From Amblyornis subalaris (lineage: Eukaryota > Chordata > Aves > Passeriformes > Ptilonorhynchidae), in the NCBI GenBank assembly GCA_018881555.1, contig JACAXG010000007.1, positions 2,866,643 through 2,930,642 of the forward strand: 64,000 nt of DNA. Reading direction: 5' to 3'. The translations under genes were made by a program, and so were the position numbers. Positions 43,001 through 55,000 of the stretch are shown piece after piece. How positions within the stretch are numbered: the stretch's first letter is position 1; each line of letters starts with the position of its first letter. The notes beneath the pieces were generated by a model, which did no database searches, was not told where the DNA came from, and worked only from the letters and a program-made list of their open reading frames with translations.

Positions 43001-46000
43001 GAGTATATGAGCATACACGTGTTGTTGCAGGGTTCACTAAAAATAGCTGCTGGTAAACCAAGATTTTTAATGCAAAAAAAGAACCATATCTTCAGTCAGT
43101 CCTTTGTTAAATTTATCAATTTATCAAATTTATCAATTTGATCAAGCAGGGGCTGTGTCCCCAGTGACAGAGTGGTCCTCTGGCATCTGAAAGATGATCC
43201 AGTTACAACTTAAAGAAACTTTAAGCAAAGGTGACTGACTGAACATGAAAGTCTCTGAGTGTGTTAGGAAAAGAGAAAGAAAATGAAGCCCTCTCTCTCA
43301 CACAATTTCTCTCACGAGTGAAGTGGGAATTACACCTGTCCCTAACTTTTGTGGTGAATGAAGCTGAGGTCCCTGGGGTCTGGTTTGGACGGTTGCTGTT
43401 AATTGGGCAGAGTCAGGGGAGTGGTTGGCAGCTGCTGCTGGGAACAAAAGGGAGACTCCAGAGAGCCATTGCTGTGGGAATGCCATTATCAAGAGCTGGG
43501 CAAAGGGATCGAGTGCACCATCAGCACATTTGCAGGTGACACCAAGCTGGGTGGTGCAGCTGACACTCCTGAAGGACGGGATGCCACCCAGAGGGACCTG
43601 GAGAAGCTCGAGAAGTGGCCCATGGGAATCTCACCTGGTTTAACAAGACCAAGTGCTGGTGCTGCACCTGGGTCAGGGCAACCCCTGGTGTCAGTCCAGG
43701 CTGGAGGATGAACAAATCAAGAGCAGCTCTGCCCAAAAGAACTTGGGAGTGCTGGTGGATGAGAGGCTGGACATGCCCCGGCCATGGGCACTCACAGCCC
43801 AGAAAGCCAAGCTTATCCAAAGTACCATGGCAGCAGGGGAGGAAGGGGGTTCTGTCCCACTGCTTTGGTGAGACCTCATCTGCAGTGCTGCATCCAGCTC
43901 TGGGGTCCCAACACAGGGAGAACATGGANCTGTTGGAGTGAGTCTGGAGGAGACCAGCAAGATAATCAGAAGGATGGAGCACCTTTCCTATGAAGAAAGA
44001 CTGGGAAAATTGGGTTTGTTTGGCCTGAAAAAAGGAAAAGCTTTGGGGTGACCTAATCGTGGCCTTCCAGTACCTGAACGGAGCCTGCAAGATGGAGAGA
44101 CTATTTACAAGGGCATGGAATGACAGGACAAGGGGGAATGGTTTCAAAATGAAAGCAAGTAGGTTTAGATTAGATATTAGGAAAAAAAAAATCTACTGTG
44201 GGGGTGGTGAGGCCNTGGCACAGGTTGCCCAGAGAAGTTGTGGATGCCNCATCCCTCAAGTGTTCAAGGCCAGGCTGGATAGAGCTCTGAGCAACCTGAT
44301 CTAGTGGAAGGTGTCCNTGCCCATGGCAAGTCTTNAAGATTCCTTCCAACCCAAGCCATTCTGCAATTCTGTGATTCCCATCTCTCTCTAGTAGGTGCTG
44401 GGAGTTGTCCTCTGGCATGGCTGGCAAACCTTCCTGTTCCTCTCTTGCAGCTTCAGCTCTGACCACGTGCTNCAGCCAGCAATGACTGAGGCTGGGGATT
44501 GCCTGGGCTCAAGCTGAGAACTCTTGTGTTCTAAGGGACTTACTGGCTCCCTGATATTTCATTGTAATTGCAAGTATTTTGTTTTTTTCTCTTCAAGGTT
44601 GGCGTCGTGACAGAGAAAAGAGAGACGACCATGATGAAGTGTGCAGTGTGAGGAGTGAGGGTGGCAGCATCCGAGGATTCTCCAGAGGCAGAGGAAGGGG
44701 GAGAAGCAGAGGAAGAGGACGAGGCAGAGGAAACCCTAGCAGTATGCAAAGAAATGAATACTTCGCAAAAAAATTTTAAAANGATGTTTATAATGTTGTT
44801 GTTTTCATTTTCTAATGTTATTCTTTTATGTTCTCTTTTATTCTGAAGTGAGCTTTGACTATTCTGTTGGTTATCAAGAACTGTATGGTGAATGCATTGA
44901 CCAAGTATTTCAGCCTGAGCTTAACCCTGGTGTGATATATTACTATGGTGATGGAACAGGAGTGCAGATGTATTCTGTGGATGAAGCACTTCTCAAAGAA
45001 TATATAAAACACCAAATGTAAGTAGATTGCTTAATGTATAAATATGTTCAGAGATCTAGTTAAGATAGAATAACTTCATTTCAAACAGTGTTGAATCCTT
45101 ATTATCCTTATCAAGTTGGAGATTAAGGCATTTCAGTTTAACTTTCTGAGCTAGCTTTGACTATTACTNGTGTCAGCTCAAATTTATTCACCAGTGGGGT
45201 GGAAAAACTTGAGTAATGGGNAGGAATTTTTAGGAGGCTGTTCTGCATCTTGTGCTGTAGTCCGGCTCTAACTCGTATAACTGCTTATTTATGGTACACA
45301 GCCCTCTTTATGTTGTCATGTAATTGAGATATGGATGTCTCTGAGCTTGTGCTTTTGAGTACTGTTGGTCTGTTTGCCTATAAAGCTCTTCTTGGGTGAC
45401 GTTTCCCNTATTTGCTCTCAATTTCACTTTGAGAAGTCTTGTTAGTTTTGTGTTTTCAGTGTGTTTCACCTGAAACATGTAACTGGGAGAGAGTAGTTTT
45501 GCAATGATACTTGATTTTTCAATAATCTGAAATGTTTACTTTCTCGTGTACACCATTAGGCAATGAGAAACCATCTGGAAGACTGATTATCACCAGGAGA
45601 CAAGTCAAAAAGGGCCTGGAAGCCACTAGTTCATTTTAAAGAGACAGTTTCCACCACTGGCAGATATTTCATCCTCAGTCCTTGCATTTCTCTGCGATGC
45701 CTCTGTGGTGGTTTTTGATTGCCCTCGTGTTCCCTACAGCAACTTGCTTATTTTATTCTCGCTTCTTTTGTTACAGTTGACGCAAAAAGGAAGAGAAAAG
45801 CCTCTTTAAGGGCAGAAAGTATCTGACATGTGGCTATCAACTTCAAAACTTCTATTGCAGTCTTTTTTTACTCTTGCTGCCAGGCCCCTATGAGACCTGA
45901 CAGTGGACATGTACCCCCATGTCAGGATAATCGGCCTGCACTGTCCTCAGACAAGTGGGGGAGGAGCACAGCCACTCCACTGTTGGCCAGATTTCTGGGC

Positions 46001-49000
46001 ATGCAGTGTAGAATCCAGACCTCCTAAGGTAGGACATGACAATGTCCCCCTCTGCTGAGAAAAATGTCAGTTACAGCATTGGTCACAGCTGACTGCTGGG
46101 TATATTTGTATTTGCTTTTAGCACCAAGAGGTTGGCAGGTGTTGAGAGAAGACTTGGCATGGCTGGCTGACCACAGCCATTGGTTGCTTGCCCAATATGA
46201 ACTCCTAAGGCAGTTTGGTTATGGAGTTTGCTTTCCATGAGAGAGAGTGAGATTCCTGAGCAGATTTAGAACATAAGTTCGCTAGTTTTATTCTCCCTGG
46301 ACAAAAAAAAAAGGGTGTTTTTTACCTAGTCCCTTCTTTTATCACATTAAAAATGATGGGAAACAGACTTTATTCATCAGTTACCTATTATTAGCTTCTA
46401 CTTGGGGTGGCTTTGTCTGCCTTTCATAATTTAGCTGTAAAATATTAAGGTGACTATGCCAAAGAAGGAAATACATACAGAATAACGGTATACAAAATTG
46501 TTATGTCTCAAAGTTCCTGTTGGAGTCCAAGATAAATTTGNATGTATTAAAGAGGTGGGATTGAATCCTAGTGAATGAATAAATGGTAAAAGTTTACCTG
46601 CTTAATAGGGAAAAATCTGAAGAGACTGCCCAACTGAGTTGATGTGTAATTACAGGAAGAAACACACTGCTTATCAAGCAGTTTATGCTTGTCCCAAGAA
46701 CCAGCTCGANGTACGAGAGAGTAATATTTGTATTGCATATAAAACTATCTTTCATGTTTTTAATCCCATGAAAAGTTTCAGTGCTTAGCAACTCCTCATT
46801 CTGCAACATGCAGTAGAACTCTGTTTTAAAGTCCTCTTGCTTTACAAAGTAAATAAAAGTTTGAATACTAATTCAAGAATAAATGAAGGGACTCTGAGGA
46901 AAAGGAAGAAGAGAAGAGCTAGAGAGGGTGTGTGTGTATTTAGGTTTGTCCCTCTACTTGGAGCAAACTTGTGCATTGTCTTCATTTATCATTAATGGTC
47001 TTTCACATTCCTTTTTCTAGAGTGATGGACATCAAGTGAGGCAGTTTGAGTCAAGTTCAGTCATTGTCCATTTCTGCTTGTGGAATTTTTAACTAGGTGA
47101 ATCGTTACAGGATTTTACCTTTACTGTATGATTGTAAAGGTAACATTAGTAAAATGTTGGTCTATGGCATTTGTGCTTGCTTATCTTCTAGACTGGGAGG
47201 GGAAAAGCAATATAGCAGCTCAGAACAGCAGACAGGATATTCTTGAAAGAAACTTCTTGTTTGTACCCAGTTGCTTCACTGATCATACTTAGCTCTGAGT
47301 AAGAGCTTAATTCTCCAAAAGCTTTATTCTCTTCTCTGTTTGCTTTGACTTAATAGCAGTGTTTCCATTTGTCCTGTCTTGTCCAGCGTTGAGATTTTAA
47401 ATTCATTCTGTCTGGGAGCTGAGTGTTGGTCAGAGCACAGTGCTGGTAAGGCCAAAGTCGCAGATTCGATCCCCGTGTGGGCCCATTCACTTGAGGGTTG
47501 GACTGGATGATCCTTGTGGGTCCCTTCCAGCTCAGAATGTTCTCTGTGTGATTTGGTGTGTTTCATAGAGCCAGCTTTTGCTTCAAATTGCTTCAGCTAC
47601 GAAAAATTAGAGGAAGAAATGGTATCAAGGTGCTGCTTGGGTCAGCGATGGCGTCAGAGTGCCCCCCTCTTGGTAACTTTGGCCTTGATCCCAACTTCAG
47701 TGGAGAGCCTTAGCNTTTTATACTTCATTGGCATTAGAATTATCTTGATTTACATTTGCATGTGCAGCTTTTTTCCTCAGCATTTTAATACCCTCTTGTT
47801 TTCTTTTTGCACCACTACCTCTGTTTTTGCCATAGAATTTTAACTACTTTCCATTAAGTATTTCCCTACCTGTGTTTTTTCTGAACACGATGAGGAGTAG
47901 CATTCCTTGGACGTGATGTGCAGAGTCATGGTATGATGTGCAAGCTCTATGAAAGGCCTTGATTTTAGTGCTCATGATTAAATTGAAGGAGTTTTCCATT
48001 CTTTTTCATAGGACGTTCTCTCATTCCCTTGCTCTGTGTGACAGATCATGGTTTGAATTCCTTACTTTTTGTCTTCACTAAGTATAAAACATCTTGACAC
48101 CTTGATTGTTTCCTCGAGCAGCTTCATTGTTGAAGATTTGTCTTTCTGGTGTTTGTCGCTCGTCTCTCTTGTTCTGTAGTATTATCAGATTCCTGAAATG
48201 TCCTTGTCCTTCTTTATCCACGACACATCATCTATTCTTTAAGGCTTTTTTCCTCTGTGAACTGTGGTGCCTTTTGGTACAGTTTCATGACAAATACAGC
48301 ATTACTAGTTTTGTTTTCTCATCTTCCCACAAGCACGCTTGATGATTCAGAGTATATATCTGTGCCTCAATACTCAGATAGGATGCTTAAACCTTCTAAT
48401 GCACTGGAAACTGGGACAATAAAGGATGCAGTTCAGGATGAACTGATACTGGTGTGTGGGAAATAACTTATGCCCTGACTGTAAGCAGTGCTTGTCCTTC
48501 ATCTGTATGGAGGCCAAGACAATGTTGTTTCCTTCTGTTCATGTAAGTAATAAGGGAGGGGGTGGGTGAAAGAAAAATGGAGCATAGTTTTTGGTTGTGC
48601 AGTTCCATCTATGCAAATGTAACAAGGCTTTGATTTTTACCCCTCTGTGCTGTACTGAGTCACAAGTCTGTCTTAACCTGTCAAGCATGCTTGCTGCTCT
48701 GTAAGTCTTCTGTTGAAGAATGATTTTGTTGATGTCAAAATGCGCTCGGTTTTTTAACGGAAGACTTTTAACAAGGAATCTAGGTTGCTATGTTAGGATT
48801 TTCCTTAACCTTGAATAAGCTCAGATTTGTATGTTTTGTTCTGCAGTGAATATTATTTCAGCACAGAGAATTTGGAAAGAGACTTCTTTCTGAGGAGAAA
48901 GATGGACCAACAAGGGTTTCTGCCTGTTTCACTGATCGCCAGCTTCCGTCGGATGCAAGCTCTGACTACAAATGCTGCACTCATTTTGGAGGTAAAATCA

Positions 49001-52000
49001 TTCAGATGTGGTTAATTCTGTGCTGCCATTTAAAGTCAGTGCTATGAAGTTAAGAAAAAATTCTGTTTGTAATGACAAGGATTCTATAAAGAGGCTATAA
49101 GTGGCCAAGTTGGTGGTTTTTTTTCTTTTTTTTTTGATGGTTTTGAATGTAATACTATGCTTGTCACACAGGCCCTGAAGGACAGCACAGAAGTTGAAAC
49201 TGTGGATCAGAAACTAAGAAAAAGGGTTGACCCAGAGAAGTGGCCAATTCCAGGTCCTCCTCCATGCAACCTGCCTCCAACTGATTTTTCTCAGCTCATC
49301 AATTGTCCAGAATTCATACCAGGCCAAATTTTTGGCTCACATACTGGTAAAGGATTTATTTTATAGAAACATAAGTTTAGTACTGTCTGTCTAGCTTAGG
49401 AAATTTGCCTCCTGATACTGATTTCATAATAGAAGTCGTACATTTGGTAACGGTTTATTCAGCTGCTCTGCCTGCCAGCCTTGCACTTGCCAAGTCACAC
49501 GGCTGATGTGANGTAGATAAAAATGTCTCTTGTGTGTTATGGCTGTGACCATTCTCCAGAATATAGAATGGTGGACTACCATTCCTGTAGAATTAGTAAT
49601 ATTAATCTTAAGCTAGTCATAAAATCTGCTTCATTCTTTAGTAGCAGCTAAAAGTTCACTCTTTATTTGGTGCATCCTTGTTTTGGATGGGAAACTCATT
49701 CACATTATTAATAGGGAGATGGCTTTGTTTGCTGACAACCCTTGGCAAGGAAATCTTTTACTGAAATGTTGGCTGAAATTAAATGGGAGGAATGAGGATG
49801 GAGTTAGGCACCCATCCACAGAGCTAGAGAATGATGNGGAGAAAACATGATCCTAATGATGCTGCCCTTTTTTTCTGAATAACACGTAATGTCTCAGACG
49901 CTATTAAAAAACTTTACATGGAAATAACTTCTTAGAATTGATTTTATTCTGAAATGTTGAGTGAACTGTGAAAAGCTGTCTCCTAAAAATGAAAATAAAT
50001 TCTTTGATCAGTGTTCTGTTTACCCAGAGAGGTAGAGAAACGGTAGCTGTGCTTAAAAGAAAGATGATTAAAAAGACACCAAAACAATCCACAACAGGAA
50101 CTGAACTACTGTTTTCTACTGCTAGAGTCTGCACCAAGTTCTCCAAGAGTGGGAAGCCCGCTGAGTCCAAAGGCAAATGCTGAAACAAGTAATTTTCAGA
50201 CNATGTCCAAAGGACTGTCTACAAGTTTGCCTGATTTGGACTCTGAACCTTGGATAGAAGTGAAGAAGAGGCATCGTGCATCCACTGTCAAGCTAAAGGT
50301 AAAATCAAACACCTTTAAGTTACGTGTAAAGAAACAAGTGCAAAACCAACTTTGAGATCACAGTGTAAACCAAGGTTTTAAATATCTTAACATATGCGAT
50401 GCCTGATAACGCAATACAGTTTGGAAAATCATTATCCAATTCAAATATAAAACCTTTTCCAACTTAGGAAACTGTTCCTAAACCTGATCAAACACCAGAT
50501 CAACNCCAGCCACCTCCACCTCCAGAGGAACAAGAACAGGAGGAACTTGAATTTTTGTTTGATGAAGAGATGGAACAAAATCAGTGTCGGAAGAATAAAT
50601 TTACGGATTGGTCAGATAGCGATTCTGATTATGAAATTGATGATCAGGATGTAAACAAGATTTTGATTGTAACACAGACACCACCATATGTGAAAAAACA
50701 TCCTTGTGGAGACCGTACTGGCAANNGTGTGTGCCGGGCAAAAATTACATCAGAACTTGCTAAAGTCATCAACGATGGCTTGTACTACTACGAACAGGAT
50801 TTGTGGATGGATCAGAGTGAAAACGATGCCATGATGAAGGTAATTCTCTTGATTTTTGACCTGAAAACCACGCCTGTCCAAACAGCTTCCAAATTAATTT
50901 CAGCCATCTGCTATGTAGTTGTAAAATGCTACAGAACAGTNACAGTAATTTGCAGGTCTACTGATTTGTCTTTACAGTTGAAAGCAAACCCAAGCTTTTC
51001 ATGCCACAGACTTGACCAAAAACACTGAATGAATTTTTTTTTTAACATTTTGGAGATGGTTCAAGCTGTCCAATGTTTTCTTGTTCTATGCATAGTTTGT
51101 TTTGTAACAACTGCAAACCCTTACCCAGAGGGGAAGGGGGCACATGTCTGAGATGAGATAATAGACAGGCATTTTAAAGTGGTTTTATATTAAGGTTCTG
51201 TTTGCCTTTTAGTTTGTTAGAACTACATTTAGAATGAAGTTACCTAAGCACTAAGTGNTGAGGGAAAGGGGCTTTATCTGTGCACAAAGAGGGGGAAGTC
51301 GCTTGATGGACAAATGGAGCATGTCCATACAAAAGCAAGGTGGCAAGGATGGAAATGAATGCTGAGAATAAGAGCAAGAAGTAAAGGTAGAATTCAGAAT
51401 ACGGATTTTTTTTAATTACAAAGAAAGTGGACCAAGAAAACCAGCGAACAGGAAGAGGGCAGTGAGAAATAGTAAACTGTAAGAGAGAATATTTTCTCTT
51501 TTGTTATTGTTATGGTCTTAACGATGATTTGACAAGATTTTTTCACACACAGCATGCACATGATCTGAGACAGGTGTATGGGTACTTGTGTGTCAGTTCT
51601 GGCTTATTTTCTCTTTATGAAAAGCATCTGTTTCTCAGGGCAGTATTTATTATCCTGCTTTGCGTTTACAATTTGTTTTTTCTAATTCAGCAAGAGATTG
51701 AGAACTTTAAGAAGTTAAACCTCATTAGTAAGGAAGAATTTGTTAGTCTTGCACCAGAAACTGCTGATTCAACCCAAGAAGTTCCTCCAGGNTTACAGAA
51801 AGGTAAGTATAAAAGTATTTGTTTGTTAGGCTCTGTGTAATAAAGAACAACTCTGTAGGTGTTTCAACTCTTGCTGTCTGTGTAATATTTTAATTTTGGT
51901 TCACTCAGCAGTCTGAGGGGCTTTTTCTTTGCTAATTTTTCAAATTGCCAGCTGTTCATGGGTAGCATGGTTTCCACTGAATGACAAGAAGCTGGTACTT

Positions 52001-55000
52001 GTTTGTTGTCACTACACACCAGCACCAGGTGCTTTTTGCGTAACTCGGAATTTACAGTGTGTAAAGTGAAACTGAAGTTGTGAAACATTTTGTAGAAACC
52101 AGGGTTTTTATGGGATACAGGGATGGAAGGAAATGAGATTAGAAGAATTTTCTGCTTGTATCATAACATTACTGAGCAGTCACAACGTCCAAATCTTCTC
52201 TCTTGAGGTATTTCTGATACAGTAGTACTATTAACATTTACTAGGTTACATGCTAACAGCATCCCTAAAGTAGCTTAATAAAGCCACCTCACTTTCTCCT
52301 TCCTGCCTACATATTTAGCAGAGGAGCTGACTTGTAATTTCCTAAATGCTGAAGTACCTCCAACAGCAGGAATGGCTCGATCACTACCAACAGCAGTCCC
52401 AGATTCCCCCTGTTTTCACCCTGGCTTCATCCCACGAACACCTCGCACCCCGAGGCTACAGGATCCCAACAAAACACCCAGGTTCTACCCTGTTGTTAAA
52501 GAAGCACGATCCTTTGATACAAAGGTAAATGGAAAAACATACTTAAAAAAACCCCAACAAACTGAAAAAGCCTATAAAACTCATGTTTGTGCANACAATT
52601 TAACAAAAATTAAAAGGCAAAAAGTTAAATGCTTGTACTCCTATTGTTNATCTCCAAAATATTTGCCATATTCTTTTTTTTATTTCTATTAAATGTTTTC
52701 CAAGTCTCCCTCCTTAAAAGTCCTCACTAAAAGAAGTGTAATGTCTAAAGATTTTTGCTTTGTTACATAAGACTAATCTTTAGGTTATGAAACTGTGGTC
52801 TTGTGACTTTATAATTTGTTAGATAACAGAATATAAAATTTTTAGATCTCTGTTTTAAGAGGGAGAGAATGAGTGAAGTCAAATTAGGGAAATAAATCCT
52901 TCATTTACTTTCTTAGACTCCAAGAAAAAGAAAAACACGCCACAGTACAAATCCTCCCTTAGAATGCCACGTTGGTTGGGTGATGGATTCCAGAGACCAC
53001 AGGCCAAGAACTTCCTCTGTGAGGTAAATTATTTTGTTGTTGTTATTGAAAATTTATTTGCAGTTAGTTCTCACTGCTAATGGAGAAACAGGCTGCGATA
53101 AAAGGTATTTTATAAATACAATGGAAGCAAGAAAAGAATGACCAAGAAAGACAAAAATATGGAGTACAAGGCTGTCTGGAAACAAGCTAGACAGACTGGT
53201 GTTTGCAACACTGTTTGATCCATGATATAGCAGCAGTAATATTACCTGAGGCACTGATGTTCACTGCAGTGGTCATTTAAAGTCAGGCATGACAGTAATG
53301 TTTAATTACTATTGTCTAAAACTGCCTCTGTTTTTGACATATTAGCACAAAATCTGATTTTCCTGAGGTGCACTCCAAGCCAGATGCCTGGGACCCCAGC
53401 ATGCACTGTTGCAGTCACCTGGTGACTGTTCTAAAGCTCTTGCGTAGGTCAGGATGGGTAAAAANGGATTCTGCAGAAAAGCTCTGTTTATAGGTCAGAA
53501 ATGTGTTCGTTTTTTCTTCAGCAGTTCCAATGCCTCACCTTCAGAAGGAGCTCCACTAGCAGGTTACGGCTGTACTCCAAATTCTCTTCCCAAATTTCAG
53601 CACCCATCTCATGAACTGTTAAAGGAAAATGGCTTTACTCAGCAGGTGTACCACAAATACCGGCGAAGGTGTTTAATGGGTAAGATGNTCCATGTACTTC
53701 CTAAAATTTCAGGTAGAACTTTTCAGGTGTCGTCTGATACCAGTTTCCTTCACATTGTTTGTAATCATTAATTTTTCTTGGGAAAGGCAAGCAAAATTTG
53801 TTTGATGCTTCTGTTTTAGGAACTCTGCTTTGCATTTAACTTTAAATTCCCTGACAAAAAAATTACCCTCAAATTTGAACTGAAGTTACCAGAAGATCTG
53901 GTGTGTTTTTTACTGAAAGCAAGGCACTTAAAAATACTCTGCTGAAAAATTAAAATACTGGTTTTGTTCTTCCCTTTCTTTTTTTCTTCCAGAGAGGAAA
54001 CGGTTGGGAATTGGCCAGTCGCAGGAAATGAACACACTTTTTCGTTTCTGGTCCTTTTTTCTGAGAGATCACTTCAACAAGAAAATGTATGAAGAATTCA
54101 AACANCTTGCTCTAGAGGATGCAAAAGAACACTACAGGTATTTTTTCCTGAGGCCTTAGCATTCCTTTTAAGGACTGTGAAGTTTACGTTTACGTTTATC
54201 TGCAGTGAACGTTTTTAGCACTGCCTTTGACTTTCTGTAAATCTTTAAAATAGCTGTGTACGAGTTATTTTAATAGCAAAACCCAGTATGTATTTGTGCT
54301 TTGTAGATGAATAGCTGAATGTGCAGCAGTTCCTGACTTGTAATCACTTCTGAATTCTACAAAATCCTGTAACTTGTTGACCACGACAAGTCAGCTCTGT
54401 ACTAGCCCTCCTAAGATTCTTCCTTCCGTAGGTGAAGACATTCTTAACCTCATTCAACTTGTTCAAACTGGTTCTTGCCATACAAAAATACCAGAAAAAT
54501 GATCACAAAGGAAATTGTCACTGCCCTTTAACTCTTGGATATAATTTCCTTCTTTTCACCCAGTTCCCCCATCTCTGTTTCTCTGAGCCAAAGAGACCAG
54601 GTAGATTTTCATACCTCTCTGTTCTGTTCCAGGTACGGCTTGGAATGCTTGTTCAGATTTTACAGCTATGGCCTAGAAAAGAAATTCAGGAAGGAAATAT
54701 TTGAGGACTTCCAACAAGAAACAAAGAGGGACTATGAAGCTGGTAATTATCACAGGCCTGTCACTGCTCACACCGTGGTAACATTAGTTGAAGATAATTC
54801 CAGTTCCTTGGCACTGACTTGTTAACTAACCAAGAGCAGCTTTTGTTCATATTCCTTTTATCTTCAGTTCCCTTAAAAATATAGTTACCAGTGAATAATT
54901 AAGTTCTTAATTAAATTTGACCTTTGTAAATCGGTAAAATTATCTTTTTCCATTACTAGGTCAGCTGTACGGACTGGAAAAATTTTGGGCTTACCTAAAA

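Noticed and set aside
43107..43144. Possible CRISPR-like repeat
   Set aside because: Short A+T tandem units without spacers in a vertebrate intron; a simple repeat.
47430..47485. Possible tRNA-Ile gene
   Set aside because: Diverged stem positions and a directly fused CR1 tail show it is the head of a SINE.
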